This document shows, piece by piece, positions 1 through 8,652 of a stretch of 32,935 nt of DNA. Location of the stretch: the NCBI GenBank assembly GCA_025458335.1, contig JALOSQ010000030.1, positions 1-32,935 of the forward strand. The letters run 5' to 3'. The position numbers and the translations under genes are program-made. This DNA is from Ideonella sp. (GTDB lineage Bacteria; Pseudomonadota; Gammaproteobacteria; Burkholderiales; Burkholderiaceae_C). The first letter of the stretch is position 1. Each line of letters begins with the position of its first letter. The notes below the pieces were generated by a model, which did not search any database, was not told where the DNA came from, and was given only the letters and a program-made list of their open reading frames with translations.

Positions 1-1
1 G

Positions 2-358
2 GAGGCGCACACCGACTTCCTGCTGGCCGTGCTCGGCGAGGAGCTCGGGCTACTGGGCGTGGCGTCGGTCATCGTCGCCTTCTTCTGGATGGCCCGCCGT
101 ATCTTCCACATCGGCCGCCAAGCCATTGCGCTGGACCGCGTGTTCGCCGGGCTGTTCGCGCAGGGCATCGGCATCTGGATGGCCACGCAGGCCTTCATCA
201 ACATCGGCGTGAACCTCGGGGTGCTGCCGACCAAGGGCCTGACGCTGCCACTGATGAGCTACGGCGGATCGGCGCTGCTGATGAACCTGTTCGCGCTGGC
301 CATCGTGCTGCGCGTGGACATGGAGAACCGTGCGCTCATGCGTGGAGGTCGTGCATGA
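2..358 (+). CDS. ftsW: FtsW, lipid II polymerase of the divisome (3' end only)
   Basis: This is the C-terminal 118 residues of a SEDS-family septal peptidoglycan glycosyltransferase; the gene begins before the window. The reading frame is open from base 2 and starts with the family signature [19 protein letters not shown]. It goes on to the conserved [19 protein letters not shown] loop, and the remaining segments are hydrophobic transmembrane helices. FtsW polymerises lipid II at the septum in the inner membrane together with FtsI. The TGA stop at 356-358 overlaps the murG ATG at 355 (ATGA), so the two are probably translationally coupled. The conserved motifs separate FtsW from its paralogue RodA mainly by context: the next gene is murG, as in other dcw clusters. 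Confidence 0.95.
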   Translation, partial: EAHTDFLLAVLGEELGLLGVASVIVAFFWMARRIFHIGRQAIALDRVFAGLFAQGIGIWMATQAFINIGVNLGVLPTKGLTLPLMSYGGSALLMNLFALAIVLRVDMENRALMRGGRA

Positions 359-1431
359 GCGCACGGCACCTCGTCGTGATGGCCGCCGGCACCGGCGGGC
401 ACGTGATCCCGGGCCTGGCGATCGCCCGCGAGATGCTCGCGCGCGGCTGGACCGTGAGCTGGCTGGGGACGACCGCCGGCATGGAGAACCGCCTGGTGCC
501 CCCGGCCGGGCTGCCGATGGACACGATCGCCTTCACCGGATTGCGCGGCAAGGGCCTGCTGCACACGGCGACCGGCGGGCTGCGGCTGCTCGCGGCATTC
601 GGCGCGTGCTGGCGCATCCTGCGGCGGCGCCGGCCCGCCGTGGTCCTCGGCATGGGGGGCTACGTGTGCTTCCCCGGCGGCCTGATGGCCGCGCTGCTCG
701 GACGGCCCCTGGCCCTGGTGAACGCGGACGCCTCGCTGCTGATGAGCAACCGTTGGCTGCTGCCGGTCGCCGACGCGATCACCTTCGGCTTCGACGGCGA
801 GGGCGGGCAGCTCGACAAGGGGATCGTCACCGGCAATCCCGTTCGTGCAGAGATCGAGTCGCTGGCCCCGCCCGAGCAGCGATTCGCGGGGCGGACAGGT
901 CCGCTTCGGGTGCTCGTGGTCGGCGGCAGCCTGGGCGCCCGCGTCCTCAACGAGACCGTGCCGCAGGCCCTCGCCGAGCTGCCGGCCGAGGACCGTCCGC
1001 AGGTGACCCACCAGTGCGGCGCGGCCCAGGTCGACGAGGCCACGGCCGCCTACCGGCGAGCCGGGGTCGACGCCGACGTGACGCCTTTCATCGACGACAT
1101 GGCTGCCGCGCTCGCCCGGTGTGACCTGGTGGTCTGCCGCGCCGGCGCGGTGACGGTCAGCGAGCTGTGCGCCGCCGGCGTGCCGGCGGTGCTCGTGCCG
1201 CTGGTGGTGAGCACCACGCACCACCAGCGCGACAACGCGGAGTGGATGGCCGGCCACGGCGCGGCGATCCACCTGCCTCAAGGCGAGCTGACGCCGCGGC
1301 GGCTCGCCGGGATCCTCGGCGAGCTGACGCGCGCCGCGCTGCTGCCGATGGCCGTGAAGGCCCGCGCGCTGGCACGACCGAGGGCGACGGCGCGCATCGC
1401 CGACCTGGTCGAAAGGATGGCCGCTGCATGA
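355..1431 (+). CDS. murG: MurG, UDP-GlcNAc transferase making lipid II
   Basis: The protein has 358 residues, normal for MurG. It transfers GlcNAc from UDP-GlcNAc to lipid I on the cytoplasmic face of the inner membrane, giving lipid II. The N-terminal glycine-rich loop GTGGHVIPG is at about residues 12-20, a second loop [11 protein letters not shown] near 100, and the C-terminal nucleotide site shows GGSLGA and [11 protein letters not shown] followed by HHQRDNA. Where the E. coli enzyme has HEQN, this protein reads [12 protein letters not shown], a variant I recall as usual in Burkholderiales MurG. It overlaps ftsW by four bases at its start and murC by four bases at its end, which fits one co-translated dcw transcript. 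Confidence 0.97.
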   Translation: MSARHLVVMAAGTGGHVIPGLAIAREMLARGWTVSWLGTTAGMENRLVPPAGLPMDTIAFTGLRGKGLLHTATGGLRLLAAFGACWRILRRRRPAVVLGMGGYVCFPGGLMAALLGRPLALVNADASLLMSNRWLLPVADAITFGFDGEGGQLDKGIVTGNPVRAEIESLAPPEQRFAGRTGPLRVLVVGGSLGARVLNETVPQALAELPAEDRPQVTHQCGAAQVDEATAAYRRAGVDADVTPFIDDMAAALARCDLVVCRAGAVTVSELCAAGVPAVLVPLVVSTTHHQRDNAEWMAGHGAAIHLPQGELTPRRLAGILGELTRAALLPMAVKARALARPRATARIADLVERMAAA

Positions 1432-2858
1432 AGCACGCCGTCAAGCGCATCCATTTCGTCGGCGTCGGCGGCGCCGGGATGAGCGGGATCGCCGAGATCC
1501 TGCACAACCTGGGCTACACGATCTCCGGCTCGGACCAGGTGGCCAGCGCGACCACGCGCCGCCTGGCCGAGCTCGGCATCCGCGTGACGATCGGCCACGA
1601 CTCGGGCCACGTGCAGGGCGTCGACGCGGTGGTGACCTCGACCGCCGTCCGTGGCGACAACCCGGAGGTGATCGCGGCGCGCGCACAGCGCATCCCGATC
1701 GTGCCGCGCGCGGTCATGCTGGCCGAGCTGATGCGGCTGAAGCAGGGCATCGCGATCGCCGGCACGCACGGCAAGACCACGACCACCAGCCTGGTGACCA
1801 GCGTGCTGGCCGAGGCCGGCGTCGATCCGACCTTCGTGATCGGCGGTCGCCTCAACGCGGCCGGAGCGAACTCGCGCCTCGGCCAAGGCGACTACATCGT
1901 GGTCGAGGCCGACGAGTCGGACGCCTCGTTCCTCAACCTGCTGCCCGTGATGGCGGTCGTCACCAACATCGACGCCGACCACATGGACACCTACGGCCAC
2001 GACTTCGCCCGGCTCAAGCAGGCGTTCGTGGACTTCATCCACCGCATGCCGTTCTACGGGGCCGCGGTGCTGTGCATCGACGACCCAGGCGTCCGCTCCG
2101 TCATGCCGATGATCTCGCGCCCGATCGTCACCTACGGCGTCGGCGAGGACGCGATGGTGCGCGCGGTCAACATCCGTGCCGCCGCCGGCCGCATGCGGTT
2201 CACGGCGCAGCGGCGCAACGGCGTGGCGATGCCCGACCTCGACGTCGAGCTGAACCTGCCCGGCGAACACAACGTGCTCAATGCACTGGCCGCGATCGCC
2301 GTGGCCACCGAGCTCGAGCTGCCCGACGCGCCGATCGCGCGCGGATTGGCCGAGTTCCGCGGCGTCGGGCGGCGCTTCCAGCGCTACGGCGAGGTGGCGC
2401 CCGGCTTCACGCTCATCGACGACTACGGCCACCACCCGGCCGAGATGGCGGCGACGCTGGCCGCCGCGCGCGGCGCCTTCCCGGGGCGGCGGCTCGTGCT
2501 GGCGTTCCAGCCGCACCGGTACACCCGCACCCGCGACTGCTTCGAGGACTTCGTCAAGGTGCTTGGAACGGCCGACTCGGTGCTGCTCGCCGAGGTCTAC
2601 GCGGCCGGCGAGCCGCCGATCGTCGCGGCCGATGGTCGGGCCCTGGCGCGTGCGCTGCGGGTGGCCGGACGCGTCGACCCGATCTTCGTCGATGACATCG
2701 CCTCGATGCCTCAGGCGATCCTGGACCATGCGCGGGCGGGAGACGTGGTGATCACGATGGGCGCCGGCAGCATCGGCGGGGTGCCCGCCCAGGTCGTCGA
2801 GCAGGCGGAGACGCGCGCTGCGGTCGACCAGGCCCTGGGCAGCGGAGGGGCGTCATGA
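1428..2858 (+). CDS. murC: MurC, UDP-N-acetylmuramate--L-alanine ligase
   Basis: The protein has 476 residues. It adds L-Ala to UDP-MurNAc with ATP, the first step of stem-peptide synthesis in the cytoplasm. The N-terminal Rossmann domain begins [17 protein letters not shown] (about residues 9-25). The Mur ligase P-loop GTHGKTTTT lies at 112-120, and the central domain carries EADESDASF and [11 protein letters not shown]. The C-terminal domain has the FQPHRYTRT stretch seen in MurC. The ATG at 1428 is chosen because it starts directly before the Rossmann fold and overlaps the murG stop as ATGA; the same frame is open further upstream but only through murG. The ddl start overlaps its stop in the same way. 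Confidence 0.97.
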   Translation: MKHAVKRIHFVGVGGAGMSGIAEILHNLGYTISGSDQVASATTRRLAELGIRVTIGHDSGHVQGVDAVVTSTAVRGDNPEVIAARAQRIPIVPRAVMLAELMRLKQGIAIAGTHGKTTTTSLVTSVLAEAGVDPTFVIGGRLNAAGANSRLGQGDYIVVEADESDASFLNLLPVMAVVTNIDADHMDTYGHDFARLKQAFVDFIHRMPFYGAAVLCIDDPGVRSVMPMISRPIVTYGVGEDAMVRAVNIRAAAGRMRFTAQRRNGVAMPDLDVELNLPGEHNVLNALAAIAVATELELPDAPIARGLAEFRGVGRRFQRYGEVAPGFTLIDDYGHHPAEMAATLAAARGAFPGRRLVLAFQPHRYTRTRDCFEDFVKVLGTADSVLLAEVYAAGEPPIVAADGRALARALRVAGRVDPIFVDDIASMPQAILDHARAGDVVITMGAGSIGGVPAQVVEQAETRAAVDQALGSGGAS

Positions 2859-3853
2859 GCTCACACGACCAACTGCCGGCCTGGGCCCAGGGGCTGCTGG
2901 GCGGTGCCGACCTGAACCGGCTGGGCAAGGTCGCGGTGCTCATGGGCGGCGACTCGGCCGAGCGCGAGATCTCGCTGCTGTCGGGAAGCGGCGTCCTGCG
3001 CGCCCTGCAGGGCGAAGGTGTCGAGGCGTACGCGTTCGACCCGGCCGAGCGGGACCTGTCGGACCTCAAGCGCGAGCGCTTCGACCGCTGCTTCATCGCC
3101 CTGCACGGGCGGCGCGGCGAGGACGGCACTGTCCAGGGCGCCCTGGAGCTGCTGCGGATCCCCTACACCGGCTCGGGCGTGCTGGCCAGCGCGATCGCGA
3201 TGGACAAGGTCATGACCAAGCGGGTCTGGTCGACCTTCGACCTGCCGATGCCGCGCCAGGTCGTGCTGGAGCCCGGTGCGCAGGACCCGGCCCACACCCG
3301 CGCCGTGCCCGACGAACTCGGCCTGCCGCTGGTGGTCAAGCCGCCGCGCGAGGGTTCGTCGCTGGGTGTCACCAAGGTCGAGGGCTATTCGCAGATGCAG
3401 GCGGCGGTACAGGCGGCGGCCGCGTACGACCCCGAGGTGCTCTGCGAGGAATTCATCGAGGGCGACGAGGTGACCTGCGCGATCCTGGGCGAGGGAGCCG
3501 ACGCCCATGCCCTGCCGGTGATCCGCATCGTCGCGCCCGAGGGCGCGTACGACTACCAGAACAAGTACTTCACCGACGTGACCCAGTACCTCGTGCCCAG
3601 CGGCCTGCCGCCGGCCGAGGAGCGCGAGATCCAGCGCCTGGCCGTGGCGGCCTATCGGGCGCTGGGCTGCCGGGGCTGGGGGCGAGCCGACCTGATGGTG
3701 AGGGCGAGCGACCGGCAGCCGTTCCTTCTCGAGATGAACACCTCCCCCGGCATGACGGGCCACTCGCTGGTACCGATGGCCGCGCGCGCCGCCGGCATCC
3801 GCTACGAGCAGCTGTGCGTGGCCCTGGTCGCCCACGCGCGACTCGATGGATGA
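2855..3853 (+). CDS. ddl: D-alanine--D-alanine ligase
   Basis: The protein has 332 residues, within the usual range for Ddl. It is a cytoplasmic ATP-grasp enzyme that joins two D-Ala molecules for the MurF step. The N-terminal [14 protein letters not shown] motif is at about residues 31-44. The ATP-grasp core includes [13 protein letters not shown] and [15 protein letters not shown], and the C-terminal metal and substrate site is [16 protein letters not shown]. Position inside the dcw cluster between murC and ftsQ matches the ddlB arrangement. It overlaps murC by four bases (ATGA) and its TGA at 3851-3853 lies inside the first codons of ftsQ. Confidence 0.96.
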   Translation: MSSHDQLPAWAQGLLGGADLNRLGKVAVLMGGDSAEREISLLSGSGVLRALQGEGVEAYAFDPAERDLSDLKRERFDRCFIALHGRRGEDGTVQGALELLRIPYTGSGVLASAIAMDKVMTKRVWSTFDLPMPRQVVLEPGAQDPAHTRAVPDELGLPLVVKPPREGSSLGVTKVEGYSQMQAAVQAAAAYDPEVLCEEFIEGDEVTCAILGEGADAHALPVIRIVAPEGAYDYQNKYFTDVTQYLVPSGLPPAEEREIQRLAVAAYRALGCRGWGRADLMVRASDRQPFLLEMNTSPGMTGHSLVPMAARAAGIRYEQLCVALVAHARLDG

Positions 3854-4727
3854 GGCCTCGACGATGACCGCCGCCGCCGCCCCCTACCGCCGAGCCCCGA
3901 AGCCCGCGACCGACCGCGGTGCCGGCCTGCGGCCGCTCGAGGTCGGGATCACCCAGGCGCTGGCGCAGGTGCTGGCGCTGGCGGGCGCGCTCCTGCTGGT
4001 GGCCGCGGCAGCCGCCTGGGCGGCCCGGCAGCCGGTGTTCACGCTCCAGGGCATCGAGATCGAGGGCGACCTCGCGCGTAGCAGCCTCGCTCAGGTTCGG
4101 ACGGCCGCCGTGCCGCGTCTGGAGGGCAACTTCTTCACGCTGGACCTCGACGCGGCGCAGTCCGCGTTCGAGTCGGTTCCCTGGGTGCGCACGGCGCAGG
4201 TGCGCCGCGTCTGGCCGAACCGGCTGCACGTGCGCATCGAGGAACACCGCCCGGCCGCGCTTTGGGGGGGCGCCGACGGCGAACGGCTGGTCAACACCCA
4301 CGGCGAGGTGTTCGAGGCCAACGCCGCGGCCGTCGACGAGGTCCTGCCAACCCTCGCCGGTCCCGACGGCAGTTCGGCCCGGATGCTGGCCCTGTACCGC
4401 GCGCTGGTCGACGCCCTCGCCCCCCTGGGCCCGGCCGTCGACACGCTCACGCTGACCAGCCGCGGGTCGTGGACGGTCACGCTGGACAACGGCGTGACGC
4501 TCGAGCTCGGCCGCGGCGACGACGCCGAGGTACTGGAACGCACCCACCGATTCATCGCCACGGTGCCCGAACTCGTCGCGCGATTCGGCCGGCCGCTGGC
4601 GCACGCCGACCTGCGGCACCGCGACGGCTACGCGCTGAAGCTCACCGGCCTGGGCACCGGACCCGAGGCCGGTTTCCCCACCCCGCGCCCCACCGCCGCA
4701 CGCACGCCGGCGGCACCGTCCCGCTGA
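3846..4727 (+). CDS. ftsQ: FtsQ, bitopic divisome protein
   Basis: The protein has 293 residues. FtsQ links early cytoplasmic and late periplasmic division proteins, binding FtsB and FtsL. A short cytoplasmic N-terminus is followed by one transmembrane helix at about residues 42-60. The POTRA domain is at about 65-135, recognised by [12 protein letters not shown] and the [31 protein letters not shown] region, and the FtsQ beta domain follows. The first ATG (3846) overlaps the ddl stop. A second in-frame ATG at 3864, followed by TAAAAP, is a possible alternative start. The extreme C-terminus is proline/threonine-rich and probably disordered. ftsA starts 11 bases downstream. Confidence 0.93.
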   Translation: MDEASTMTAAAAPYRRAPKPATDRGAGLRPLEVGITQALAQVLALAGALLLVAAAAAWAARQPVFTLQGIEIEGDLARSSLAQVRTAAVPRLEGNFFTLDLDAAQSAFESVPWVRTAQVRRVWPNRLHVRIEEHRPAALWGGADGERLVNTHGEVFEANAAAVDEVLPTLAGPDGSSARMLALYRALVDALAPLGPAVDTLTLTSRGSWTVTLDNGVTLELGRGDDAEVLERTHRFIATVPELVARFGRPLAHADLRHRDGYALKLTGLGTGPEAGFPTPRPTAARTPAAPSR

Positions 4728-4738
4728 GGCATCCGCCC

Positions 4739-5197
4739 ATGGCCAAGGAATTCAAGGATCTCGTCGTCGGCCTGGACATCGGCACCGCCAAGGTGATGGT
4801 GGTGGTGGCCGAGGTCATGCCCGACGGCGAACTGCGCGTCGCCGGGCTCGGCGTGGCGCCGTCGCACGGCCTCAAGCGCGGTGTCGTCGTCAACATCGAT
4901 GCGACCGTGCAGAGCATCCAGCAGGCGCTCAAGGAGGCCGAGATGATGGCCGACTGCCGGATCACGCGCGTCTACACCGGCATCACCGGCAGTCACATCC
5001 GTGGCACCAACTCCACCGGGATGGTGATCGTGCGCGACAAGGAGGTCACGCCGGTCGACGTCGCCCGCGTGGTCGAGACGGCGAAGGCGATCAACATCCC
5101 GAACGACCAGCGCCTGCTGCTGGTCGAGCCGCAGGAGTTCGTGATCGACGGCCACGAGGTGCGCGAGCCGATCGGCATGAGCAGCCGATCGGCATGA
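4739..5197 (+). CDS. ftsA: FtsA N-terminal half (152 residues, truncated by frameshift)
   Basis: This half begins MAKEFKDLVVGLDIGTAKV, the phosphate-1 loop of the actin fold. It covers subdomain 1A and most of 1C, including the SHGLKRGVVVNID, YTGITGSHIRG and QEFVIDG motifs. After EPIGM the frame enters the second copy of the duplicated 17-mer, reads SSRSA and stops. Without the downstream half it lacks the second half of the ATP site and the C-terminal membrane helix, so it should not work alone. Its stop codon overlaps the ATG of the second half (ATGA at 5194-5197). Confidence 0.85.
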   Translation: MAKEFKDLVVGLDIGTAKVMVVVAEVMPDGELRVAGLGVAPSHGLKRGVVVNIDATVQSIQQALKEAEMMADCRITRVYTGITGSHIRGTNSTGMVIVRDKEVTPVDVARVVETAKAINIPNDQRLLLVEPQEFVIDGHEVREPIGMSSRSA

Positions 5198-5199
5198 GC
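5166..5199 (+). repeat. Perfect 17-bp tandem duplication inside ftsA
   Basis: AGCCGATCGGCATGAGC occurs at 5166-5182 and again at 5183-5199 with no gap or mismatch. Because 17 is not a multiple of three it shifts the ftsA frame. Tandem repeats of this size can arise and be lost by replication slippage. Confidence 0.97.
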
Positions 5200-5985
5200 G
5201 GCGGACGGCTCGAGGTCAAGGTGCACATCGTCACTGGCGCGCAGAGCGCGGCCGAGAACATCGTCAAGTGCGTGCGGCGCTGCGGGCTCGAGGTGGACCA
5301 GCTGGTGCTCAACCCGAGCGCGTCGAGCCATGCGGTGCTCACCGCCGACGAGAAGGACCTCGGCGTCGCCCTGGTCGACATCGGAGCGGGCACGACGGAT
5401 GTGTCGATCTACACCGACGGCGCAGTGCGGCACACGGTGGTCATCCCGATCGCGGGCGACCTGATCACCAGCGACATCGCGATGGCGTTGCGCACCCCCA
5501 CCAAGGATGCCGAGGAGATCAAGGTCCAGTTCGGCGCCGCCAAGCAGTTGCTCGCCGACCCTGGCGACCAGCTCGAGGTGCCGGGGCTGGGCGACCGCGG
5601 GCCGCGCATGCTCAGCCGCCAGGCGCTGGCCGGCGTGATCGAGCCGCGCGTCGAGGAGATCTTCGCCCTGGTGCAGCAGGTGATCCGCGACAGCGGCTGC
5701 GAGGAGCTGCTGTCGTCGGGCGTCGTGCTGACCGGCGGGGCCGCCGTGATGCCCGGGATGGTCGAACTCGGCGAGGACATCTTCCTGAAGCCGGTGCGGC
5801 GCGGCGTGCCGACCTACTCGGGGCCGCTGCGCGACATGGTGGCGCAGCCCCGCGCCGCCACCGTGATGGGCCTGCTGGAGGAGGCGCGCCTGGCCCGGGT
5901 GCGCGGTCTCAAGGCCTCGCAGCAGGCCGGCTCGGTCAAGACCATCCTCGGCCGTGCCAAGGACTGGTTCCTCGGCAACTTCTAG
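5194..5985 (+). CDS. ftsA: FtsA C-terminal half (263 residues, possible reinitiation product)
   Basis: This half begins MSGGRLEVKVHIV and contains the rest of the FtsA actin fold. It has the phosphate-2 loop LVDIGAGTTDVSIY, the VIPIAGDLITSDIA segment, the adenosine motif VVLTGGAAVMPGM, and a C-terminal amphipathic helix (TILGRAKDWFLGNF) that fits the membrane-targeting sequence. Its ATG exists only because the 17-mer is duplicated: in the undamaged gene that ATG is an internal methionine codon. The ATGA overlap with the first half is the same arrangement as at ftsW/murG, murG/murC and murC/ddl, so coupled translation as a separate chain is possible but unproven. Confidence 0.8.
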   Translation: MSGGRLEVKVHIVTGAQSAAENIVKCVRRCGLEVDQLVLNPSASSHAVLTADEKDLGVALVDIGAGTTDVSIYTDGAVRHTVVIPIAGDLITSDIAMALRTPTKDAEEIKVQFGAAKQLLADPGDQLEVPGLGDRGPRMLSRQALAGVIEPRVEEIFALVQQVIRDSGCEELLSSGVVLTGGAAVMPGMVELGEDIFLKPVRRGVPTYSGPLRDMVAQPRAATVMGLLEEARLARVRGLKASQQAGSVKTILGRAKDWFLGNF

Positions 5986-6121
5986 GTCTCCAACCGGATC
6001 GATGGCGATGACCTGGAAACGACGACGACGACGGCCCGGCGACGGATGACCCGGCACCCGCACCCCCAAGGCGGCGCACGACCGCCAGACCCACGACAGC
6101 ACGACGACACGGCAACTGCAC

Positions 6122-6137
6122 CGGGCCCCACGGCCCG
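6122..6137 (+). promoter_or_regulatory. Short perfect hairpin just upstream of the ftsZ ribosome site
   Basis: CGGGCC (6122-6127), loop CCAC, GGCCCG (6132-6137) forms a 6-bp GC stem ending five bases before AAGGAG (6143-6148). It lies at the end of the 170-base ftsA-ftsZ gap (5986-6155). That gap also has a short CGA repeat and no clear sigma-70 promoter that I can recognise. A role in ftsZ translation or mRNA processing is only a guess. Confidence 0.35.
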
Positions 6138-6155
6138 ACCCCAAGGAGAGACCAC

Positions 6156-7376
6156 ATGGCCATCGAGATGATCGAAGAGTTCGACCGCGGCACGAAGATC
6201 AAGGTGATCGGCATCGGCGGCGGCGGCGGCAACACCGTCGAGTACATGATCCAGGAGGGGGTGCAGGGGGTCGAGTTCCTGTGCGCCAACACCGACGCGC
6301 AGGCGCTGAACCGCTCGAGCGCCGACGTGCTGGTGCAACTGGGCAAGTCGGGTCTCGGCGCCGGGGGCAAGCCGGAGGTCGGCCGCGCCTCGGCGGAGGA
6401 GGCGCACGACCGCATCCGCGAGGTGCTGGGCGACGCGCACCTGGTGTTCATCACCGCGGGCATGGGCGGCGGCACCGGCACCGGCGCCGCGCCCGTGATC
6501 GCGCGCGTGGCCCGCGAGATGGGCATCCTCACCGTCGGCGTGGTCACCAAGCCCTTCGAGTTCGAGGGCACGCGGCGCCAGAAGCAGGCCGACGCGGGCA
6601 CCGCCGAGCTCGAGGCCAACGTCGACTCGCTGATCGTGATCCTCAACGAGAAGCTGCTCGAGGTGCTCGGCGACGACGTCACCCAGGAACAGGCGTTCGC
6701 GCACGCCAACGACGTGCTCAAGAACGCGGTGGGCGGCATCAGCGACATCATCCACGTGCCAGGGCTGGTCAACGTCGACTTCGAGGACGTGAAGACGGTG
6801 ATGAGCGAGCCCGGCAAGGCGATGATGGGCACGGCTCAGGCCAGCGGCCCCGACCGCGCCACCAAGGCGGCCGAAGGCGCCGTGGCCTGCCCGCTGCTCG
6901 AGGGCATCGACCTGTCGGGCGCACGGGGCGTGCTGGTGCTGATCGCCGCGGCGCGCGGCAGCTTCAAGCTCGCCGAGAGCCGCAACGCGATGAACACCAT
7001 CCGGCGCTACGCCTCGGAGGATGCGCACGTGATCTACGGCACCGCCTATGACGAGAGCCTGGGCGACCAGCTGCGCGTCACCGTGATCGCGACGGGCCTC
7101 AGCCCGACGCGTAAGGTCCAGCAGCCGCCGATGACCGTCGTGCACAACGCGAGCCTGCCTCGCACCGGCACCGATAACCTCCCGGTGCTGCACCAGGCCG
7201 TCGCCGGCACCGGGCCGGCGGCCACGCCGGCACCGGTCGGCGCTCAGGACTACGCGTCGCTGCAGACCCCCAGCGTCTGGCGCACCCGCACCGCGGCCGC
7301 GAAGGTCGACGCGCTGGCCAGCACCGGCATGGACGAGATCGAGATCCCCGCGTTCCTGCGCAAGCAGGCGGACTGA
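6156..7376 (+). CDS. ftsZ: FtsZ, tubulin-like division GTPase
   Basis: The protein has 406 residues. FtsZ polymerises into the cytoplasmic Z ring that guides septal wall synthesis. The N-terminal GIGGGGGNTVEYM loop is at about residues 19-31, NTDAQAL near 45-51, and the tubulin signature GGGTGTG at 104-110. The T7 loop with its catalytic acidic residue is in NVDFEDVKTVM. After residue about 320 comes a low-complexity alanine/proline linker, then the conserved C-terminal peptide DEIEIPAFLRKQ that binds FtsA and ZipA-type partners. A strong ribosome site AAGGAG (6143-6148) sits 7 bases before the ATG, stronger than in most upstream genes, which fits the high FtsZ level cells need. Confidence 0.98.
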   Translation: MAIEMIEEFDRGTKIKVIGIGGGGGNTVEYMIQEGVQGVEFLCANTDAQALNRSSADVLVQLGKSGLGAGGKPEVGRASAEEAHDRIREVLGDAHLVFITAGMGGGTGTGAAPVIARVAREMGILTVGVVTKPFEFEGTRRQKQADAGTAELEANVDSLIVILNEKLLEVLGDDVTQEQAFAHANDVLKNAVGGISDIIHVPGLVNVDFEDVKTVMSEPGKAMMGTAQASGPDRATKAAEGAVACPLLEGIDLSGARGVLVLIAAARGSFKLAESRNAMNTIRRYASEDAHVIYGTAYDESLGDQLRVTVIATGLSPTRKVQQPPMTVVHNASLPRTGTDNLPVLHQAVAGTGPAATPAPVGAQDYASLQTPSVWRTRTAAAKVDALASTGMDEIEIPAFLRKQAD

Positions 7377-7416
7377 CGAAGGCCGCCCCCCTATCCACCT
7401 TCCGGCCACCCTCCTG

Positions 7417-7444
7417 CCGCGCCGCGCCCCTGCGCGCGGCGCGG
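7417..7444 (+). terminator. Perfect 11-bp GC hairpin after ftsZ, likely transcription terminator
   Basis: CCGCGCCGCGC (7417-7427), a 6-base loop, and GCGCGGCGCGG (7434-7444) form a perfect stem 40 bases after the ftsZ stop. No T-run follows, so it is not a classic intrinsic terminator. It separates ftsZ from the lpxC promoter box 15 bases further on. Confidence 0.5.
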
Positions 7445-7459
7445 TGGGATCGGCCTGCC

Positions 7460-7465
7460 TAGAAT
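7460..7465 (+). promoter_or_regulatory. -10 box TAGAAT of lpxC, leaderless-type promoter
   Basis: TAGAAT lies six bases before the lpxC ATG (7472), so transcription would begin at or next to the start codon. No good -35 hexamer is seen and the spacing leaves no room for a ribosome site. The flanking string CCTAGAATCC recurs before mpl. Confidence 0.55.
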
Positions 7466-7471
7466 CCGCCG

Positions 7472-8407
7472 ATGCTCGCGCAGCACACGCTCAAGTCGAT
7501 CACGCGCGCCGTGGGCGTGGGCCTGCACGGCGGCCAGCGCGTCGAGCTGACGCTGCGCCCCGCGCCGGTGGACCACGGCATCGTGTTCCGGCGCGTGGAC
7601 CTGCCCGAGCCGGCGCTGATCCGCGTCGACGCGGCCTCGGTCACCGACACCCGCCTGGCGTCGACCCTGTCGGCCGGCGGCGTCCCGGGTGCGCCGCGCG
7701 TCAACACCGTCGAGCATCTGATGTCGGCCTGCGCTGGCCTGGGCATCGACAACCTGCTGATCGACATCACCGCCGAAGAGGTGCCGATCCTCGACGGATC
7801 GGCCGCGTCGTTCGTCTTCCTGCTGCAGAACGCCGGCATCGTGTCGCAGCCGGCGCCGCGGCGTTTCCTGAGGGTGCTCAAGCCGGTCGAGGTGCGTGAC
7901 GGCGAGGGCTCCGGCCTGAAGTGGGCGCGGCTCGAGCCCCACCACGGCTACCGGCTGGCGTTCGAGATCGCGTTCGACCACCCGGCCGTCAACCAGACCG
8001 GTCAGCGGGTCGAGTTCGACATGGGCTCCGGCCGCTACCCGCGCGAGATCGCCCGCGCCCGCACCTTCGCCTTCACGAAGGACGTCGAGATGATGCGCGC
8101 GCGCGGCCGCAGCCTCGGCGGCAGCATGGACAACGCGATCGTGATGGACGACCAGCGTGTCCTCAATGCGGGCGGCCTGCGCTACGACGACGAGTTCGTC
8201 AAGCACAAGATCCTCGATGCGATCGGCGACCTGTACCTCGCCGGCCATCCGTTGCTGGCGTCGTACACGGCGTTCAAGTCGGGCCATGCACTGAACAACC
8301 GGCTCCTGCGAGCGCTGCTGGACGACCCCTCGGCATTCGAGCTGGTCACCTTCGAGGACGAGTCCCTGGCGCCGGCCGGCTTCGCCGACCCGGTGCCGGC
8401 CTGGTGA
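7472..8407 (+). CDS. lpxC: LpxC, UDP-3-O-acyl-N-acetylglucosamine deacetylase
   Basis: The protein has 311 residues, close to the E. coli 305. It is a cytoplasmic zinc enzyme that carries out the committed deacetylation of lipid A synthesis. The zinc ligands are H82 in TVEHLMSA, H245 and D249 in [11 protein letters not shown], and H272 is the catalytic-region histidine in SGHALNN; spacing equals E. coli H79/H238/D242/H265. The conserved EVPILDGSA segment is at about 103-111. It follows ftsZ as in many dcw clusters but seems to have its own promoter directly at the start codon. The C-terminus is acidic and short; whether it is an FtsH degradation signal as in E. coli is unclear. Confidence 0.97.
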   Translation: MLAQHTLKSITRAVGVGLHGGQRVELTLRPAPVDHGIVFRRVDLPEPALIRVDAASVTDTRLASTLSAGGVPGAPRVNTVEHLMSACAGLGIDNLLIDITAEEVPILDGSAASFVFLLQNAGIVSQPAPRRFLRVLKPVEVRDGEGSGLKWARLEPHHGYRLAFEIAFDHPAVNQTGQRVEFDMGSGRYPREIARARTFAFTKDVEMMRARGRSLGGSMDNAIVMDDQRVLNAGGLRYDDEFVKHKILDAIGDLYLAGHPLLASYTAFKSGHALNNRLLRALLDDPSAFELVTFEDESLAPAGFADPVPAW

Positions 8408-8419
8408 GCATGCGAACCG

Positions 8420-8599
8420 ATGCCGTTCCTGCGCGCGATCGTCCTCGTCCTGCTGCTGGCCAGCGCGCTGTGCTTCGTGCTGTTCATCGTCACCGGGCAA
8501 CCGCAGTGGCGACGCTGGGGCCTCATAGTCCTGAAGTGGACCCTGCTGGCGGCGGCCGGCTTCTTCGCGGTGCTGCTGGCCGAGCGCTGGATCGGATGA
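8420..8599 (+). CDS. Small two-helix membrane protein (59 residues)
   Basis: This short frame starts at ATG 8420, 12 bases after the lpxC stop. It encodes a protein with two hydrophobic segments (about residues 4-25 and 34-54) joined by a basic loop, QPQWRRWG, and ends LLAERWIG. I do not recognise a family. The composition, good codon use and position between lpxC and another small membrane protein support a real gene. It would be an inner-membrane protein with both termini on the same side. The alternative is a chance hydrophobic frame, but two clean helices separated by arginines argue against that. Confidence 0.6.
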   Translation: MPFLRAIVLVLLLASALCFVLFIVTGQPQWRRWGLIVLKWTLLAAAGFFAVLLAERWIG

Positions 8600-8652
8600 C
8601 GGCGACCTCCGCCGCCGGCGGACCCCCACCGACTCACCGCTGACGCAACGAC

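Larger units (their letters stand above)
4739..5985 (+). pseudogene. ftsA: ftsA locus, reading frame split by a 17-bp tandem duplication
   Basis: FtsA is the actin-like protein that tethers FtsZ to the inner membrane and recruits later division proteins. The two halves of the family occur back to back here in different frames. The first runs from ATG 4739 to TGA 5195-5197, and the second from ATG 5194 to the stop at 5983-5985. The break lies exactly at a perfect duplication, AGCCGATCGGCATGAGC at 5166-5182 and again at 5183-5199. Removing one copy restores one frame of 409 residues with the continuous family sequence EPIGMSGGRLEVKVHIVTGA at the junction, matching the PVGLSG/KVHLIT region of E. 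coli FtsA. A GAGG ribosome site (4726-4729) precedes the start. It may be a true mutation, a phase-variable state, or a sequencing or assembly error; I cannot tell which. Confidence 0.85.

Noticed and set aside
259-1281. Long minus-strand frame across murG
   Set aside because: It is a shadow of murG in low-stop GC-rich sequence; the composition is dominated by Arg, His and Gly.
2281-2751. Alternative frame inside murC
   Set aside because: Serine/arginine-rich shadow frame overlapping the C-terminal domain of a fully supported gene.
5166-5199. Programmed -1 ribosomal frameshift as an explanation for split ftsA
   Set aside because: No slippery heptamer is present. The exact tandem repeat is a simpler cause, and a -1 shift would keep the duplicated residues in a conserved part of the protein.
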